The position numbers were made by a program, and so were the translations under genes. Below the pieces are notes generated by a model that made no database searches, had not been told where the DNA came from, and worked only from the letters and a program-made list of their open reading frames with translations. This document shows positions 1 through 8,332 of a DNA stretch of 64,000 nt, piece after piece; position 1 is the stretch's first letter, and each line of letters opens with the position of its first letter. This DNA comes from Oerskovia flava (GTDB lineage Bacteria; Actinomycetota; Actinomycetes; Actinomycetales; Cellulomonadaceae). The stretch spans positions 62,001 to 126,000 of the forward strand of contig NZ_JAOXSR010000005.1 of assembly GCF_026163685.1 (NCBI RefSeq), written 5' to 3'.

Positions 1-865
1 TAGGGTTCGCGCCCGCGGCCGGGGACCACGACTGTGTGCCAGGGACGCTCACGACCACCCGCGGCCCGCCCGGCCCGTCGACGGTCGTCACCCGCACGAC
101 GCCGTCGCCCGCGTTGTAGGCGTCGGTCACGCTGCCCGTGAGGTCGTCGAGGCTGCCCGGCACGCGGACGTCACCGTCGGGTACGGGGGATGGTGTCCCG
201 GCGTACGGTTCGCCGTCGTCGAAGATGTTCGCCTCGTCGCCGGTCACGGTCGTCCACAGCGCTCCGCCCGTCGAGCCGAGGAGGAGGATCTGGGACGCGA
301 CGACCTCCGTGGTGCGCGGCCAGCGGCCGTCGAGGATCGAGCCGCCGGTCGCGTCCCAGAGCTGCCCGGCGGCGTCGCCCACGTTGAGCCAGTCGTCGGA
401 CGTCGCGTCCCACCAGTCGCCGACGCCGTCGAGGACGTCCTCGCCGCGATCACTCAGCCAGTCGAGCGCGTCGGCGCCGGCGCCCCACAGGTCCTCGCCC
501 CGGTCCTGCAGCCAGTCGAGGGGGCCGCCTCCACCGTCCGCGCTCCCGTTGCCGGAGCCCGACGCGCCCGCGAAGGCGGACCCACCGGATCCGGCGTCGG
601 TCGAGGCGGCCACCTGCTCCTCGACGTTGCGGCGCACCGTGCCCGCGGTACCCCGCAGCGCCATGCCGACGCGCACGAGCGAGGGCGCGAGCTCACCGCT
701 CCAGCGCGCGCGGAAGTCCTCCATGTCCGGGCCCAGGCCGAACGGCAGCCCCATCCGCGCGTCGATCCGGGCACGAGCCGACTCGAGGTCATCGGCGGCC
801 TGGTCCAGCGCGTCACCGAGCCCGCGGACCGCCGTGACGTCCATCCCCCACATGCCGGCGCTCAC
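1..865 (-). CDS. WXG100-like N-terminus plus hydrolase-like protein, truncated by window edge
   Basis: The frame is open from a GTG at 865 to the left edge, so the C-terminus is missing (288 codons seen). The GTG overlaps the stop of the upstream gene as GTGA, which implies translational coupling. Residues 1-88 look like a helical hairpin with a W-S-G motif near residues 55-57 (context RARWSGELAPSL), as in WXG100/ESAT-6-like proteins. A Gly/Ser/Ala linker follows, then two near-repeats built around DWLxDRGED. The last visible residues contain VVVSVPGTQSW, which resembles the oxyanion strand of alpha/beta hydrolases found in some actinobacterial WXG-hydrolase fusions. A role as a type VII secretion substrate is inferred; no EccC or EsxA/B gene is visible. 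The function of the missing part is unknown. Confidence 0.65.
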   Translation of the reverse strand, partial: MSAGMWGMDVTAVRGLGDALDQAADDLESARARIDARMGLPFGLGPDMEDFRARWSGELAPSLVRVGMALRGTAGTVRRNVEEQVAASTDAGSGGSAFAGASGSGNGSADGGGGPLDWLQDRGEDLWGAGADALDWLSDRGEDVLDGVGDWWDATSDDWLNVGDAAGQLWDATGGSILDGRWPRTTEVVASQILLLGSTGGALWTTVTGDEANIFDDGEPYAGTPSPVPDGDVRVPGSLDDLTGSVTDAYNAGDGVVRVTTVDGPGGPRVVVSVPGTQSWSPAAGANP

Positions 866-1710
866 CGGTCATCGCTCCGGACGCCGTCCCTGGCGCCGTC
901 GGCACCGCTCGTCGCGGGCGACGTCGCGTCGATCGCCCCGACGAGCGCCCAGCGCAGCTCGGCCGCGACCGCACCGGGCGCACGCTCGACGAGCTCCACC
1001 TCGGCGTCGCGCAGCTGCACGTCGAGGAGCCTGCCGCTCGCGACCGACCACCAGCGGGACCAGACGACGGTGGGTGCGCTCGGCGTCGGCCACGCCTCGA
1101 CGACGACGACGAGCGACGCCTCCTCGTCCTCCGCGAGGGCGCGTGCAGCGGGTGGCAGTCCCGCGAGACCTTCGCCGGAGCGCAGCCTCTCGGCGTCCGC
1201 ACGGCCCAGGACGGTCCGCGTCGACTCGCTCGACGCCCCGCCGGGGGCGGGCGGCGCCGTCAGCTGCTCGACCGGCGGAAGGAGCCGCCGCAGGGCCGGC
1301 CACAGGTCGTCGACCGTGACGAGCACGACGTCGACGTGGCCCGAGAGCTGCGTGACGTCGAGCTCGCGGGGGCCGGGTTCGCCGCGCACCGCGTCGTGGA
1401 CCAGCAGGACCCGGTCGTCGACGAGCGACAGGCGGGTGGTCGCCGCGACCGGGCCGGCGGTCGCCCGCAGCGAGGCCCGGACCGGGGCGAGGAGGTGCTG
1501 CCCGAGCGCCGCGGCCCACGCCGCCGTGAGGCCCCCGGACCGGTCGGCGATCCCGAGCTCACGGAGCTCGGCGTCGACGTCCCCGTCCTGGCCTCCCGGG
1601 ACCGCGGGCGTGTCGGCGCCGACGGTCTCGACGCCGTCGGCCTCGAGCCGTTCCTGGACGATCCGGACGGCGTGCGCCCACGCTCCCCGCGTCACCCGCA
1701 GTGCTCGCAC
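862..1710 (-). CDS. Hypothetical protein, possibly EspG-like partner of the downstream WXG protein
   Basis: This 282-residue protein starts with GTG at 1710. I do not recognise the family with certainty. It is acidic and soluble with no signal peptide or membrane segment. The middle part alternates hydrophobic strands such as RLSLVDDRVLLVHDAV and VDVVLVTVDDLWPALRRLLPP. The spacing of a 'value-of-display' strand followed by a strand ending in LLPP recalls EspG-type chaperones of type VII substrates, but similarity is weak by eye. The strongest argument is context: its stop overlaps the start of the WXG100-like gene, so the two are co-translated. A chaperone for that protein is a reasonable guess only. 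Confidence 0.55.
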   Translation of the reverse strand: MRALRVTRGAWAHAVRIVQERLEADGVETVGADTPAVPGGQDGDVDAELRELGIADRSGGLTAAWAAALGQHLLAPVRASLRATAGPVAATTRLSLVDDRVLLVHDAVRGEPGPRELDVTQLSGHVDVVLVTVDDLWPALRRLLPPVEQLTAPPAPGGASSESTRTVLGRADAERLRSGEGLAGLPPAARALAEDEEASLVVVVEAWPTPSAPTVVWSRWWSVASGRLLDVQLRDAEVELVERAPGAVAAELRWALVGAIDATSPATSGADGARDGVRSDDR

Positions 1711-1788
1711 CCTGACTCCTCGTGTCGTCCGTGGCCCGCGCCACCGTCCTGCTCGCGCAGGCTAGCAGCCGGCTCCGGCGCCGACGAT

Positions 1789-1802
1789 GGGGAGCGCTCC
1801 CC
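1789..1802. terminator. Short GC palindrome behind dusB
   Basis: GGGGAGCGCTCCCC is a perfect 14-nt palindrome 9 nt past the dusB stop codon. It can form a 5-bp stem with a GCGC loop. No T-run follows, so it is at best a weak terminator. Confidence 0.3.
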
Positions 1803-1811
1803 GTCCGGTGC

Positions 1812-3032
1812 TCAACCGCCCGACACGCTCAGCTCCGCCTCGCGCAGCCGCTCGGAGTGCTCGACGTCGAGCTCGCGTGAGTCGAGCCAGCCGTACGGCA
1901 GGTGGGGCTTCTTGGGCGACCCCGCCCGACCCCGCTGACCCTCAGCGGCCTCTCCCGGGTAGGGCGCGTCGAGGTCGAGCGCGTCGAGCAGGCCGCGCAG
2001 CTCGCCAAGCGTCGAGACCATCGCGAGGGACCGGCGGGCGTCGCCCCCGACCGGGTAGCCCTTGAGGTACCAAGCCATGTGCTTGCGCAGGTCGCGCATG
2101 CCCTTCGGCTCATCGCCGTCGAAGTAGTCGATCATCAGCTCGCCGTGGCGGTAGATCGTCTCGGTGACCTCGCGCAGGCCGGGCCGCACACGCTCGGGCC
2201 GGCCGGCGAAGGCCGCGGCGAGGTCGGCGAACAACCAGGGGCGGCCCTGGCAGCCGCGTCCGACGACGACCCCGTCGCACCCGGTCTCGCGCACCATCCG
2301 GACGGCGTCCTCGGCGGACCAGATGTCGCCGTTGCCGAGGACGGGGACGTCCGTCACCGTCTCCTTGAGCCGCGCGATGGCGGACCAGTCGGCGGTGCCG
2401 GAGTAGTAGTCCGCGGCGGTGCGCGCGTGGAGCGCGACCGCCGCGACACCGAGGTCCTGCGCGACGAGCCCGGCCTCGAGGTAGGTGAGGTGGTCGTCGT
2501 CGATACCCTTGCGCATCTTGACGGTCACGGGCACGCCGTAAGGTCGCGCGGCCTCGACCGCGGCCCGCACGATCGACGCGAACAGGTCCCGCTTCCACGG
2601 GAGCGCGGAACCGCCGCCCCGACGGGTGACCTTGGGGACGGGGCAGCCGAAGTTGAGGTCGACGTGGTCGGCCCGGTCCTCCCCCGCGATGATCGACACG
2701 GCGGCCCCCACGGTCACCGGGTCGACGCCGTAGACCTGCGCCGAGCGCGGCGACTCGCCCTCGTCGAACGTCACGATGCGCAGGCTCTCGGGGTTGCGCT
2801 CCACGAGCGCTCGGCTCGTGACCATCTCCGCGACGTAGAGCCCGGCGCCGTGCTCGCGGCACAGGCGCCGGAAGGCCGCGTTGGTCACGCCGGCCATCGG
2901 TGCGAGGACGACGGGGGTCTCGACGACGTGGGGACCGATGCGCAGGGGCGGCAGGATGCGGCTGCCCGGGGCGGGGACGTCGTCGGACAGGGTGGTGCTG
3001 ACGGAAGAGGCGGGGGATGTCACGTCACCCAT
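1812..3032 (-). CDS. dusB: tRNA-dihydrouridine synthase DusB
   Basis: This 406-residue flavoenzyme would reduce uridine to dihydrouridine in tRNA using FMN and NADPH. The TIM-barrel N-terminus has APMAGVTNAAFR (about 44-55), the FMN and substrate entry motif of the nifR3/DusB family. DLNFGCPVPK (about 125-134) supplies the catalytic cysteine. It is followed by a Lys/Arg/Gly-rich loop, VKMRKG, the HARTAADYYSG motif, and VLGNGDIWSAED plus GVVVGRGCQGRPW for phosphate binding. The ATG at 3032 (MGDVTSPAS) is chosen because the open frame further upstream is antisense to the next gene. It stands alone with about 50 bp to the neighbouring DUF418 gene. The C-terminal helical tRNA-binding domain is complete. 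Confidence 0.95.
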   Translation of the reverse strand: MGDVTSPASSVSTTLSDDVPAPGSRILPPLRIGPHVVETPVVLAPMAGVTNAAFRRLCREHGAGLYVAEMVTSRALVERNPESLRIVTFDEGESPRSAQVYGVDPVTVGAAVSIIAGEDRADHVDLNFGCPVPKVTRRGGGSALPWKRDLFASIVRAAVEAARPYGVPVTVKMRKGIDDDHLTYLEAGLVAQDLGVAAVALHARTAADYYSGTADWSAIARLKETVTDVPVLGNGDIWSAEDAVRMVRETGCDGVVVGRGCQGRPWLFADLAAAFAGRPERVRPGLREVTETIYRHGELMIDYFDGDEPKGMRDLRKHMAWYLKGYPVGGDARRSLAMVSTLGELRGLLDALDLDAPYPGEAAEGQRGRAGSPKKPHLPYGWLDSRELDVEHSERLREAELSVSGG

Positions 3033-3082
3033 TGTCACATCCCCGCGCGGGCGCCACCTGAGCATCGCGCACGCAGGGCGGC

Positions 3083-4300
3083 TCAGGTGCGGGTCCGGGG
3101 GTAGGTCAGCCGGCGCAGGAGCACCTCGAAGGGTCCGCGCAGACCCTGCCGCTCGAGCAGCACCGCGACCACGACCGTGACGAGCCACGCCCCCACGGCA
3201 AGGCCGTAGGCCGCGAGATAGCCCAGCCCGTCCCCCAGCCCCAGCCCCCACGGCGCGAGCACGGGCGCCAGGAGGATCGACTGCCCGAGGTAGCCCGTGA
3301 GCGACCGCGCGCCGAGCGCCGCGAGCGCGCCGGGGACCCCGCGACGGCCCCGGGCGTCCCACCGCCGGGCGAGGAGCGCGAAGCCGCACACGTAGCCCAG
3401 GCCGGCGTACATCCCGCCGAGGAGGGTGAGGTAGCCCGCCACGACGGCTACGCCCTCGCTCGGCCGCCACACCCCGAGCGCGATGAGCGCGACGGGCGTC
3501 GAGCTCACGAGGTTCATCACCAGCGCGCTCCAGAACACCCGCCGCAGACTCGGCACGTGCGCGGCGGGCCGTTCCAGCCACCCCGCACGCTGGACCAGGA
3601 TCCCCACGATCACGAGGGGGAGGTAGGCCAGGAGGAGCAGCGCGAACGCGATGCCGGCGGCGCTGGCGATCAGTCCGTACGCCACGTTGGCAAGGTACTC
3701 CGACCCTGCCGCCTGCTCGCCGGCGAGGGTCGCGTCGTCCATCGACGCGCCCGAGCCGAGGAACGCCAGGATCGGCAGGGTGACCAGCACGACGACGGCG
3801 GAGGTCCCCCAGAGCCATGCGCGTAGCGCCGCGCTCGGCAGGAGCACCAGCGTCAGGGCGACGAGGCCCGTCGCGCCGTACGGGGCGAGGACGTCGCCCG
3901 CGAAGAGCAGCGCCGCGTGCAGGACGCCGAACGCGATCAGCCACAGGCTCCGCCGGGCGAGCAGGGCTCGGACGGCCGACGGCCCGAGTCCCCGCGCGGT
4001 CGCGCGTGAGGCCATCACCGCGATCCCGAAGCCGTAGAGGATCGCGAACATGGGGCGGGACCGCTCGGCCATCAGGAGCTGCTCGACGAACAGCGCGACC
4101 CGGTCGACGCTCCCGGCGTCCGCGATGTTCCCGTACACGTCCAGCGGACGTCCCCAGAGGTAGAACGAGACGTTCGCGACGGCGATGAAGCCCAGCATCG
4201 CGCCCCGCGCGACGTCGGGCGCGAGCGATCTCTCCGCGGGACTCAGGGGGGCCGAGATCACGGACACGCTCTCGCGACTCATGGCGCGAAGATATCGCAT
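3083..4300 (-). CDS. DUF418 family polytopic membrane protein
   Basis: A protein of 405 residues (399 if the in-frame ATG at 4282 is used) with 8-10 hydrophobic segments. It has the features of DUF418 (YeiB-like) proteins: an N-terminal RGxMLGFIAVANV helix, the motif FAILYGFGIAVMASR, and a C-terminal SLTGYLGQSILLAP helix followed by an EGPFEVLLRRLTY-like end (here GPFEVLLRRLTYPR). DUF418 proteins are predicted transporters or acyltransferase-like membrane proteins; the substrate is unknown. The gene is divergent from padR with only 45 bp between starts, and the shared palindrome at 4318-4334 makes control by that PadR likely. Confidence 0.85.
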   Translation of the reverse strand: MRYLRAMSRESVSVISAPLSPAERSLAPDVARGAMLGFIAVANVSFYLWGRPLDVYGNIADAGSVDRVALFVEQLLMAERSRPMFAILYGFGIAVMASRATARGLGPSAVRALLARRSLWLIAFGVLHAALLFAGDVLAPYGATGLVALTLVLLPSAALRAWLWGTSAVVVLVTLPILAFLGSGASMDDATLAGEQAAGSEYLANVAYGLIASAAGIAFALLLLAYLPLVIVGILVQRAGWLERPAAHVPSLRRVFWSALVMNLVSSTPVALIALGVWRPSEGVAVVAGYLTLLGGMYAGLGYVCGFALLARRWDARGRRGVPGALAALGARSLTGYLGQSILLAPVLAPWGLGLGDGLGYLAAYGLAVGAWLVTVVVAVLLERQGLRGPFEVLLRRLTYPRTRT

Positions 4301-4317
4301 GGTGTGCGACTAGCTAC

Positions 4318-4339
4318 ACTGTGTGTCACACAGTATAGT
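4318..4339. promoter_or_regulatory. PadR operator overlapping divergent promoters
   Basis: ACTGTGTG-T-CACACAGT (4318-4334) is a perfect 8-1-8 palindrome between the divergent DUF418 and padR genes. TATAGT at 4334-4339 on the plus strand is a good -10 box six bases before the GTG start of padR at 4346. TATACT at 4337-4332 on the minus strand is a good -10 box facing the DUF418 gene. The palindrome therefore overlaps both promoters, the usual arrangement for PadR autoregulation. Confidence 0.75.
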
Positions 4340-4345
4340 GGTCAT

Positions 4346-4681
4346 GTGATCGACGACGACGTGCTCTCCACGCACCTCCAAGAGCTCCGCCGCGGCACGG
4401 TCGTGCTCGCGAGCCTGCTCCTGCTGCGCAGGCCGGGCTACGGCTACGCGCTGCTCGAGGAGCTCGCGCGCACCGGCCTCGCCGTCGACGCCAACACGCT
4501 CTACCCGCTCCTGCGCCGGCTCGAGAAGCAGGGCCTGCTCACGAGCGAGTGGAGCACCGACGAGCCACGACCGCGCAAGTTCTACCGCACCAGCGTCGAC
4601 GGAGCAGCGCTGGCCGAGACCCTGCGTCGCGAGTGGGCCGACCTGAGCACCGCGTTCGCCACCCTGGAGGACGGATCATGA
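4346..4681 (+). CDS. PadR family transcriptional regulator
   Basis: A winged-helix repressor of 111 residues. It shows the PadR core: LQELRRGTVVLASLLLLRR, GYGYALLEEL, the wing-adjacent DANTLYPLLRRLEKQGLL and a RKFYRTS beta-wing. GTG at 4346 is preferred over upstream codons because it lies six bases after TATAGT, giving a leaderless mRNA, and places the start just before the first helix. Its stop overlaps the start of the next gene (ATGA). It is expected to repress its own operon and the divergent DUF418 gene through the 17-bp palindrome. The inducing ligand cannot be read from sequence. Confidence 0.9.
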   Translation: MIDDDVLSTHLQELRRGTVVLASLLLLRRPGYGYALLEELARTGLAVDANTLYPLLRRLEKQGLLTSEWSTDEPRPRKFYRTSVDGAALAETLRREWADLSTAFATLEDGS

Positions 4682-5700
4682 CCAGCACCCTCACCGACCG
4701 CTACGTGGCCGCGGTGCTCCGCACCGTCCCGGGCACACGGCGACCCGACATCGAGCGCGAGCTGCGCGCCTCGGTCGCCGACGCCGTCGACGACCTCGTC
4801 GCCGCAGAGCACGACCCCCAGGACGCCGAGATCCGGGCGCTGAGCGCGCTGGGCGACCCCGTCCGGCTCGCCGCGCAGTACACCGACAGGCCGCTCTACC
4901 TCATCGGGCCGGGGCTCTACCTCGACTACGTCCGGGTCGTCGGTGTGCTGCTCGCGACGGTCGCGCCCCTCCTGGCCGTCGGGGTCGGGATCCTGCGACA
5001 CCTCGACGGCGCTGGCCCGGGCGACGTGCTGACGTCCGCGGCGCTGGGGGCGTGCGCCGGCGGGATCGTCGTCGTCGGTTGGGTGACGCTCGCCTTCGTC
5101 GTCGCCGAACGGTCGCCGGGTCTGCGCGCACGCCGCGCGCGGCCATGGTCCCCCGCGTCCCTGCCGCAGCTTCCCGGGACCAGGGTCGACGTCCCGGAGC
5201 TGCTCGGCGGTCTCGCGTTCCTCGTCCTGGGCACGTGCCTGCTCGTGGTCTTCCAGGTCTTCAGCCCCGTGCGGGACGCGGGCGGGGATCCCGTCGGTGT
5301 GCTCCAACCCGCCCTGTGGGACTCGGGCGCCCCGGTTCTCGTCCTGCTCTTCGCGCTCGCCCGTACCGCGTTCGACGTCGTGGGCTACACCGTGGGATGG
5401 ACGACGGCGCACGCCGTGGCGAACACCGTGCTCAGCGTCCTGTTCGTGCCGGCCGTGGTGTGGCTCGTCCTCACCGGGCGCCTGCTGAACGACGAGTTCT
5501 TCCGCATCGTCGGCTGGCCGCACGCCACCGCTGTCCCGGGCGTCCTCACCTCGGTCCTCGTGGTGCTGGTCGTCCTCGTGGGTGCACGCGACACCGTCGA
5601 CGGCTTCCGTCGGGCGCGCCGCACGTCGAGGCGCCACAGGTCCGAGCCGCTACCGCCCCCCTCGACACGCCGGTCGACGAGCACAGGAGAGATGTCATGA
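4678..5700 (+). CDS. PadR-associated membrane protein with HAAS-like N-terminal domain
   Basis: A protein of 340 residues coupled by ATGA to padR and again to the downstream oxidoreductase. Residues 1-75 form a soluble helical module (LTDRYVAAVLRTVP, RRPDIERELRASVADAVDD, ALSALGDPVRLAAQY). This is typical of the HAAS / permease-prefix domain that accompanies PadR regulators. It is followed by about six membrane helices. Such proteins are thought to transmit or buffer membrane signals for PadR-regulated loci, but the biochemical role is unknown. The C-terminal tail is basic and Ser/Arg-rich. Confidence 0.8.
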   Translation: MTSTLTDRYVAAVLRTVPGTRRPDIERELRASVADAVDDLVAAEHDPQDAEIRALSALGDPVRLAAQYTDRPLYLIGPGLYLDYVRVVGVLLATVAPLLAVGVGILRHLDGAGPGDVLTSAALGACAGGIVVVGWVTLAFVVAERSPGLRARRARPWSPASLPQLPGTRVDVPELLGGLAFLVLGTCLLVVFQVFSPVRDAGGDPVGVLQPALWDSGAPVLVLLFALARTAFDVVGYTVGWTTAHAVANTVLSVLFVPAVVWLVLTGRLLNDEFFRIVGWPHATAVPGVLTSVLVVLVVLVGARDTVDGFRRARRTSRRHRSEPLPPPSTRRSTSTGEMS

Positions 5701-6665
5701 GAGCGATCGTCCAGCACGCGTACGGCACGCCCGACGTCCTACAGCTCACCGAGCTCGACGTCCCCGCCGTCGCGGACGACGAGGTCCTGGTCCGTGTGCA
5801 TGCCGCCTCCCTCAACGCGGCCGACACCTACCTCACCTCGGGCACCCCCTACGTCGTGCGGCTGGCGTCGGGACCGCGCCGCCCGCGCACCGCCGTCCCG
5901 GGGCGGGACCTCGCGGGTGTCGTCGAGGCCGTCGGCACCAAGGTCACCGACCTCCGACCGGGGGACGCGGTGTACGGCGAGACCACGACCGGGACGCTCG
6001 CCGAGTACGCGCACGTCCCCGCCCGCCACCTGCTGCCGAAGCCGGCGGGCCTGACGTTCACCGAGGCCGCGGCCGTGCCGCTCGCCGCGAACACCGCCTT
6101 CCAGGGCCTCAGCGGACTGGCCGACGTCCAGCCGGGCCAGCGCGTGCTGGTCAACGGTGCGTCCGGTGGCGTCGGCACGTTCGCGGTCCAGGTCGCCGTC
6201 GCACTCGGTGCCCACGTCACCGGGGTGTGCAGCACGGCGAACGTCGACCTGGTGCGCTCGCTCGGCGCGGAGGACGTCGTCGACTACTCCCAGGAGGACT
6301 TCACCTCCGACCGCGAGCCGTACGACGTCGTGCTCGACCTCGTGGGCAACCGCTCGCTCGGCGACTGCCGGCGCGCGCTCACCGGCCGCGGGCTGCTCGT
6401 GCTCTCCTCGGGCGCCGGCGGGCGCGTCCTCGGACCGGCCGGGCGCATGCTCAGAGCGCTCGTGTGGTCACCGTTCGTCGGCCAGCGTCTGCGACCCCTC
6501 ACGGTGGCCGTCGGTGCCGACCGGCTGCGCCCCGTGAGTGAGCTGGTCGACGCCGGGTCGCTCGCCCCCGTCGTCAGCCGCACCTACCCGCTCGCGGAGA
6601 CCGCCGACGCGCTGCGTCACGTCGCCGGCGGGCATGCGCGCGGCAAGGTCGTCATCGAGATCTGA
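5697..6665 (+). CDS. Zinc-type alcohol dehydrogenase-like / quinone oxidoreductase (MDR family)
   Basis: A medium-chain dehydrogenase/reductase of 322 residues. The GroES-like N-terminal half contains LNAADTYLTSG and PGRDLAGVVEAVG. The Rossmann half contains VLVNGASGGVGTFAVQVAVALGA, here the NADPH-binding AxGGVG loop. No structural-zinc cysteine cluster is visible, so it belongs to the quinone oxidoreductase/reticulon-4-interacting type rather than true zinc alcohol dehydrogenases. AGGAGA lies 8 bases before the ATG at 5697, and the start overlaps the stop of the previous gene. As the last gene of the padR operon it is a candidate detoxifying reductase induced together with the membrane proteins. 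The substrate is unknown. Confidence 0.88.
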   Translation: MRAIVQHAYGTPDVLQLTELDVPAVADDEVLVRVHAASLNAADTYLTSGTPYVVRLASGPRRPRTAVPGRDLAGVVEAVGTKVTDLRPGDAVYGETTTGTLAEYAHVPARHLLPKPAGLTFTEAAAVPLAANTAFQGLSGLADVQPGQRVLVNGASGGVGTFAVQVAVALGAHVTGVCSTANVDLVRSLGAEDVVDYSQEDFTSDREPYDVVLDLVGNRSLGDCRRALTGRGLLVLSSGAGGRVLGPAGRMLRALVWSPFVGQRLRPLTVAVGADRLRPVSELVDAGSLAPVVSRTYPLAETADALRHVAGGHARGKVVIEI

Positions 6666-6707
6666 GGCACGCCCGCTCGCGCTTCCTGCACGCGCTGCCG
6701 GCACGAA

Positions 6708-6749
6708 AGAAGGGCTCGTGCCCGGCTCTCGCCGGGCACGAGCCCTTCT
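6708..6749. terminator. Bidirectional terminator between convergent genes
   Basis: An 18-bp perfect inverted repeat with a 6-nt CTCTCG loop. The arms are 6708-6725 and 6732-6749, built on AGAAGGGCTCGTGCCCGG. It lies between the oxidoreductase stop (6665) and the glyS stop (6754). The A/T-rich edge AGAA/TTCT gives short T-tracts in both directions. Confidence 0.88.
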
Positions 6750-6753
6750 GCGG

Positions 6754-8154
6754 TCAGACGCCGAGCAGGTGGCTGCCCAGGTACTCGGTGACCTTGTCGA
6801 GCGCGACGCGCTCCTGGGACATCGAGTCCCGGTGCCGGACCGTGACCGCCTGGTCGTCGAGCGTGTCGAAGTCGACCGTGATGCACAGGGGTGTGCCGAT
6901 CTCGTCCTGACGGCGGTAACGCCGGCCGATGGCACCGGCGTCGTCGAAGTCGACGTTCCAGTACTTGCGCAACTCGGTCGCGAGGTCCCGCGCCTTCGGC
7001 GACAGGGCCTCGTTGCGCGACAGCGGCAGGACCGCGGCCTTGACGGGCGCGAGGCGCGGGTCAAGCTTGAGCACCGTGCGCTTGTCCACCCCACCCTTGG
7101 CGTTCGGGGCCTCGTCCTCCGTGTACGCCTCGACGAGGAACGCCATCAGCGATCGGGTCAGGCCCGCGGCCGGCTCGATGACGTAGGGGACCCAGCGCTC
7201 GTTCTTGCCCTGGTCGAAGTACGACAGGTCTTTTCCGGAGTGCTCGGTGTGGGTCTTGAGGTCGAAGTCCGTGCGGTTCGCGATCCCCTCGAGCTCGCCC
7301 CACTCGGAGCCGGAGAAGCCGAAGCGGTACTCGATGTCGACCGTGCGGGTCGAGTAGTGCGACAGCTTCTCCTGCGGGTGCTCGTAGAGACGCAGGTTGT
7401 CGCGGTCGATGCCGAGGTCGACGTACCAGTCGGTGCGCGCGTCGATCCAGTACTGGTGCCACTCCTCGTCCGTGCCCGGCTCGACGAAGAACTCCATCTC
7501 CATCTGCTCGAACTCGCGCGTGCGGAAGATGAAGTTGCCCGGCGTGATCTCGTTGCGGAACGACTTGCCGATCTGCCCGATGCCGAAGGGCGGCTTCTTG
7601 CGGCTCGCGCCCATGACGTTGGCGAAGTTCACGAAGATGCCCTGCGCCGTCTCGGGGCGCAGGTAGTGCAGGCCCGACTCGTCCTCGACCGGGCCGAGGT
7701 GGGTCTTGAGCATCATGTTGAAGTCACGCGGCTCGGTCCACTGGCCGCGCGTGCCGCAGTTGGGGCACGCGATCTCGGCGAGGCCACCCTCGGGTGCGCG
7801 GCCCTTCTTCTCCTCGAACTCCTCGATCATCTGGTCCTCGCGGAACCGCTTGTGGCACGAGAGGCACTCGGTGAGCGGGTCCGTGAAGACCCCGACGTGG
7901 CCGGAGGCGACCCACACCTGGCGGGGCAGGATCACCGACGAGTCGAGGCCGACGACGTCGTCGCGGCTCGTGACCGTCGAGCGCCACCACTGCTTCTTGA
8001 TGTTCTCCTTGAGCTCGGTGCCGAGCGGCCCGTAGTCCCACGCGGACCGGGTACCGCCGTAGATCTCGCCCGAGGGGAAGACGAACCCACGCCGCTTGGC
8101 GAGGGAGACGACGGCGTCGAGACGTGCGGTAGGTGACTGCGCTGCGCTGGCCAC
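6754..8154 (-). CDS. glyS: Glycyl-tRNA synthetase (alpha2, eukaryote-like type)
   Basis: A class II synthetase of 466 residues that charges tRNA-Gly. The N-terminus [13 protein letters not shown] and [10 protein letters not shown] is the motif 1 region of single-chain glycyl-tRNA synthetases. A CxxC...CxxC-type insertion follows ([16 protein letters not shown]). Motif 2 is [17 protein letters not shown]. Motif 3 is [12 protein letters not shown], and the anticodon-binding domain ends the protein. GTG at 8154 is chosen because GGAG lies 8 bases upstream; GTG at 8163 is an alternative. The gene is monocistronic, convergent with the padR operon across a strong terminator, and divergent from the zinc operon. 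Confidence 0.96.
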   Translation of the reverse strand: MASAAQSPTARLDAVVSLAKRRGFVFPSGEIYGGTRSAWDYGPLGTELKENIKKQWWRSTVTSRDDVVGLDSSVILPRQVWVASGHVGVFTDPLTECLSCHKRFREDQMIEEFEEKKGRAPEGGLAEIACPNCGTRGQWTEPRDFNMMLKTHLGPVEDESGLHYLRPETAQGIFVNFANVMGASRKKPPFGIGQIGKSFRNEITPGNFIFRTREFEQMEMEFFVEPGTDEEWHQYWIDARTDWYVDLGIDRDNLRLYEHPQEKLSHYSTRTVDIEYRFGFSGSEWGELEGIANRTDFDLKTHTEHSGKDLSYFDQGKNERWVPYVIEPAAGLTRSLMAFLVEAYTEDEAPNAKGGVDKRTVLKLDPRLAPVKAAVLPLSRNEALSPKARDLATELRKYWNVDFDDAGAIGRRYRRQDEIGTPLCITVDFDTLDDQAVTVRHRDSMSQERVALDKVTEYLGSHLLGV

Positions 8155-8296
8155 GGTGATCACTCCAAGCTCTTCCAGGACCCCGCACGTGGCTCGTGGG
8201 GGTGTGAGGGACTGCGTCGGTGCCCGTGCGGGCACCAGCGGACCAGCCTACAAGGAGGGGAGACACGACGGGCCGGACGCGCTAGTGTTAGCGGTT

Positions 8297-8326
8297 TTGA
8301 CATCCATTCTCATCGGTTCCCATACT
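8297..8326 (+). promoter_or_regulatory. znuA promoter with candidate Zur box
   Basis: TTGACA (8297-8302), 18-nt spacer, CATACT (8321-8326), then six bases to the ATG of znuA, so the mRNA is probably leaderless. TGACATCCATTCTCA at 8298-8312 is an imperfect dyad (TGAnA...TnTCA) overlapping the -35 box. This is a position expected for a Zur repressor site, and zur is the fourth gene of this operon. Confidence 0.65.
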
Positions 8327-8332
8327 GGTGAC

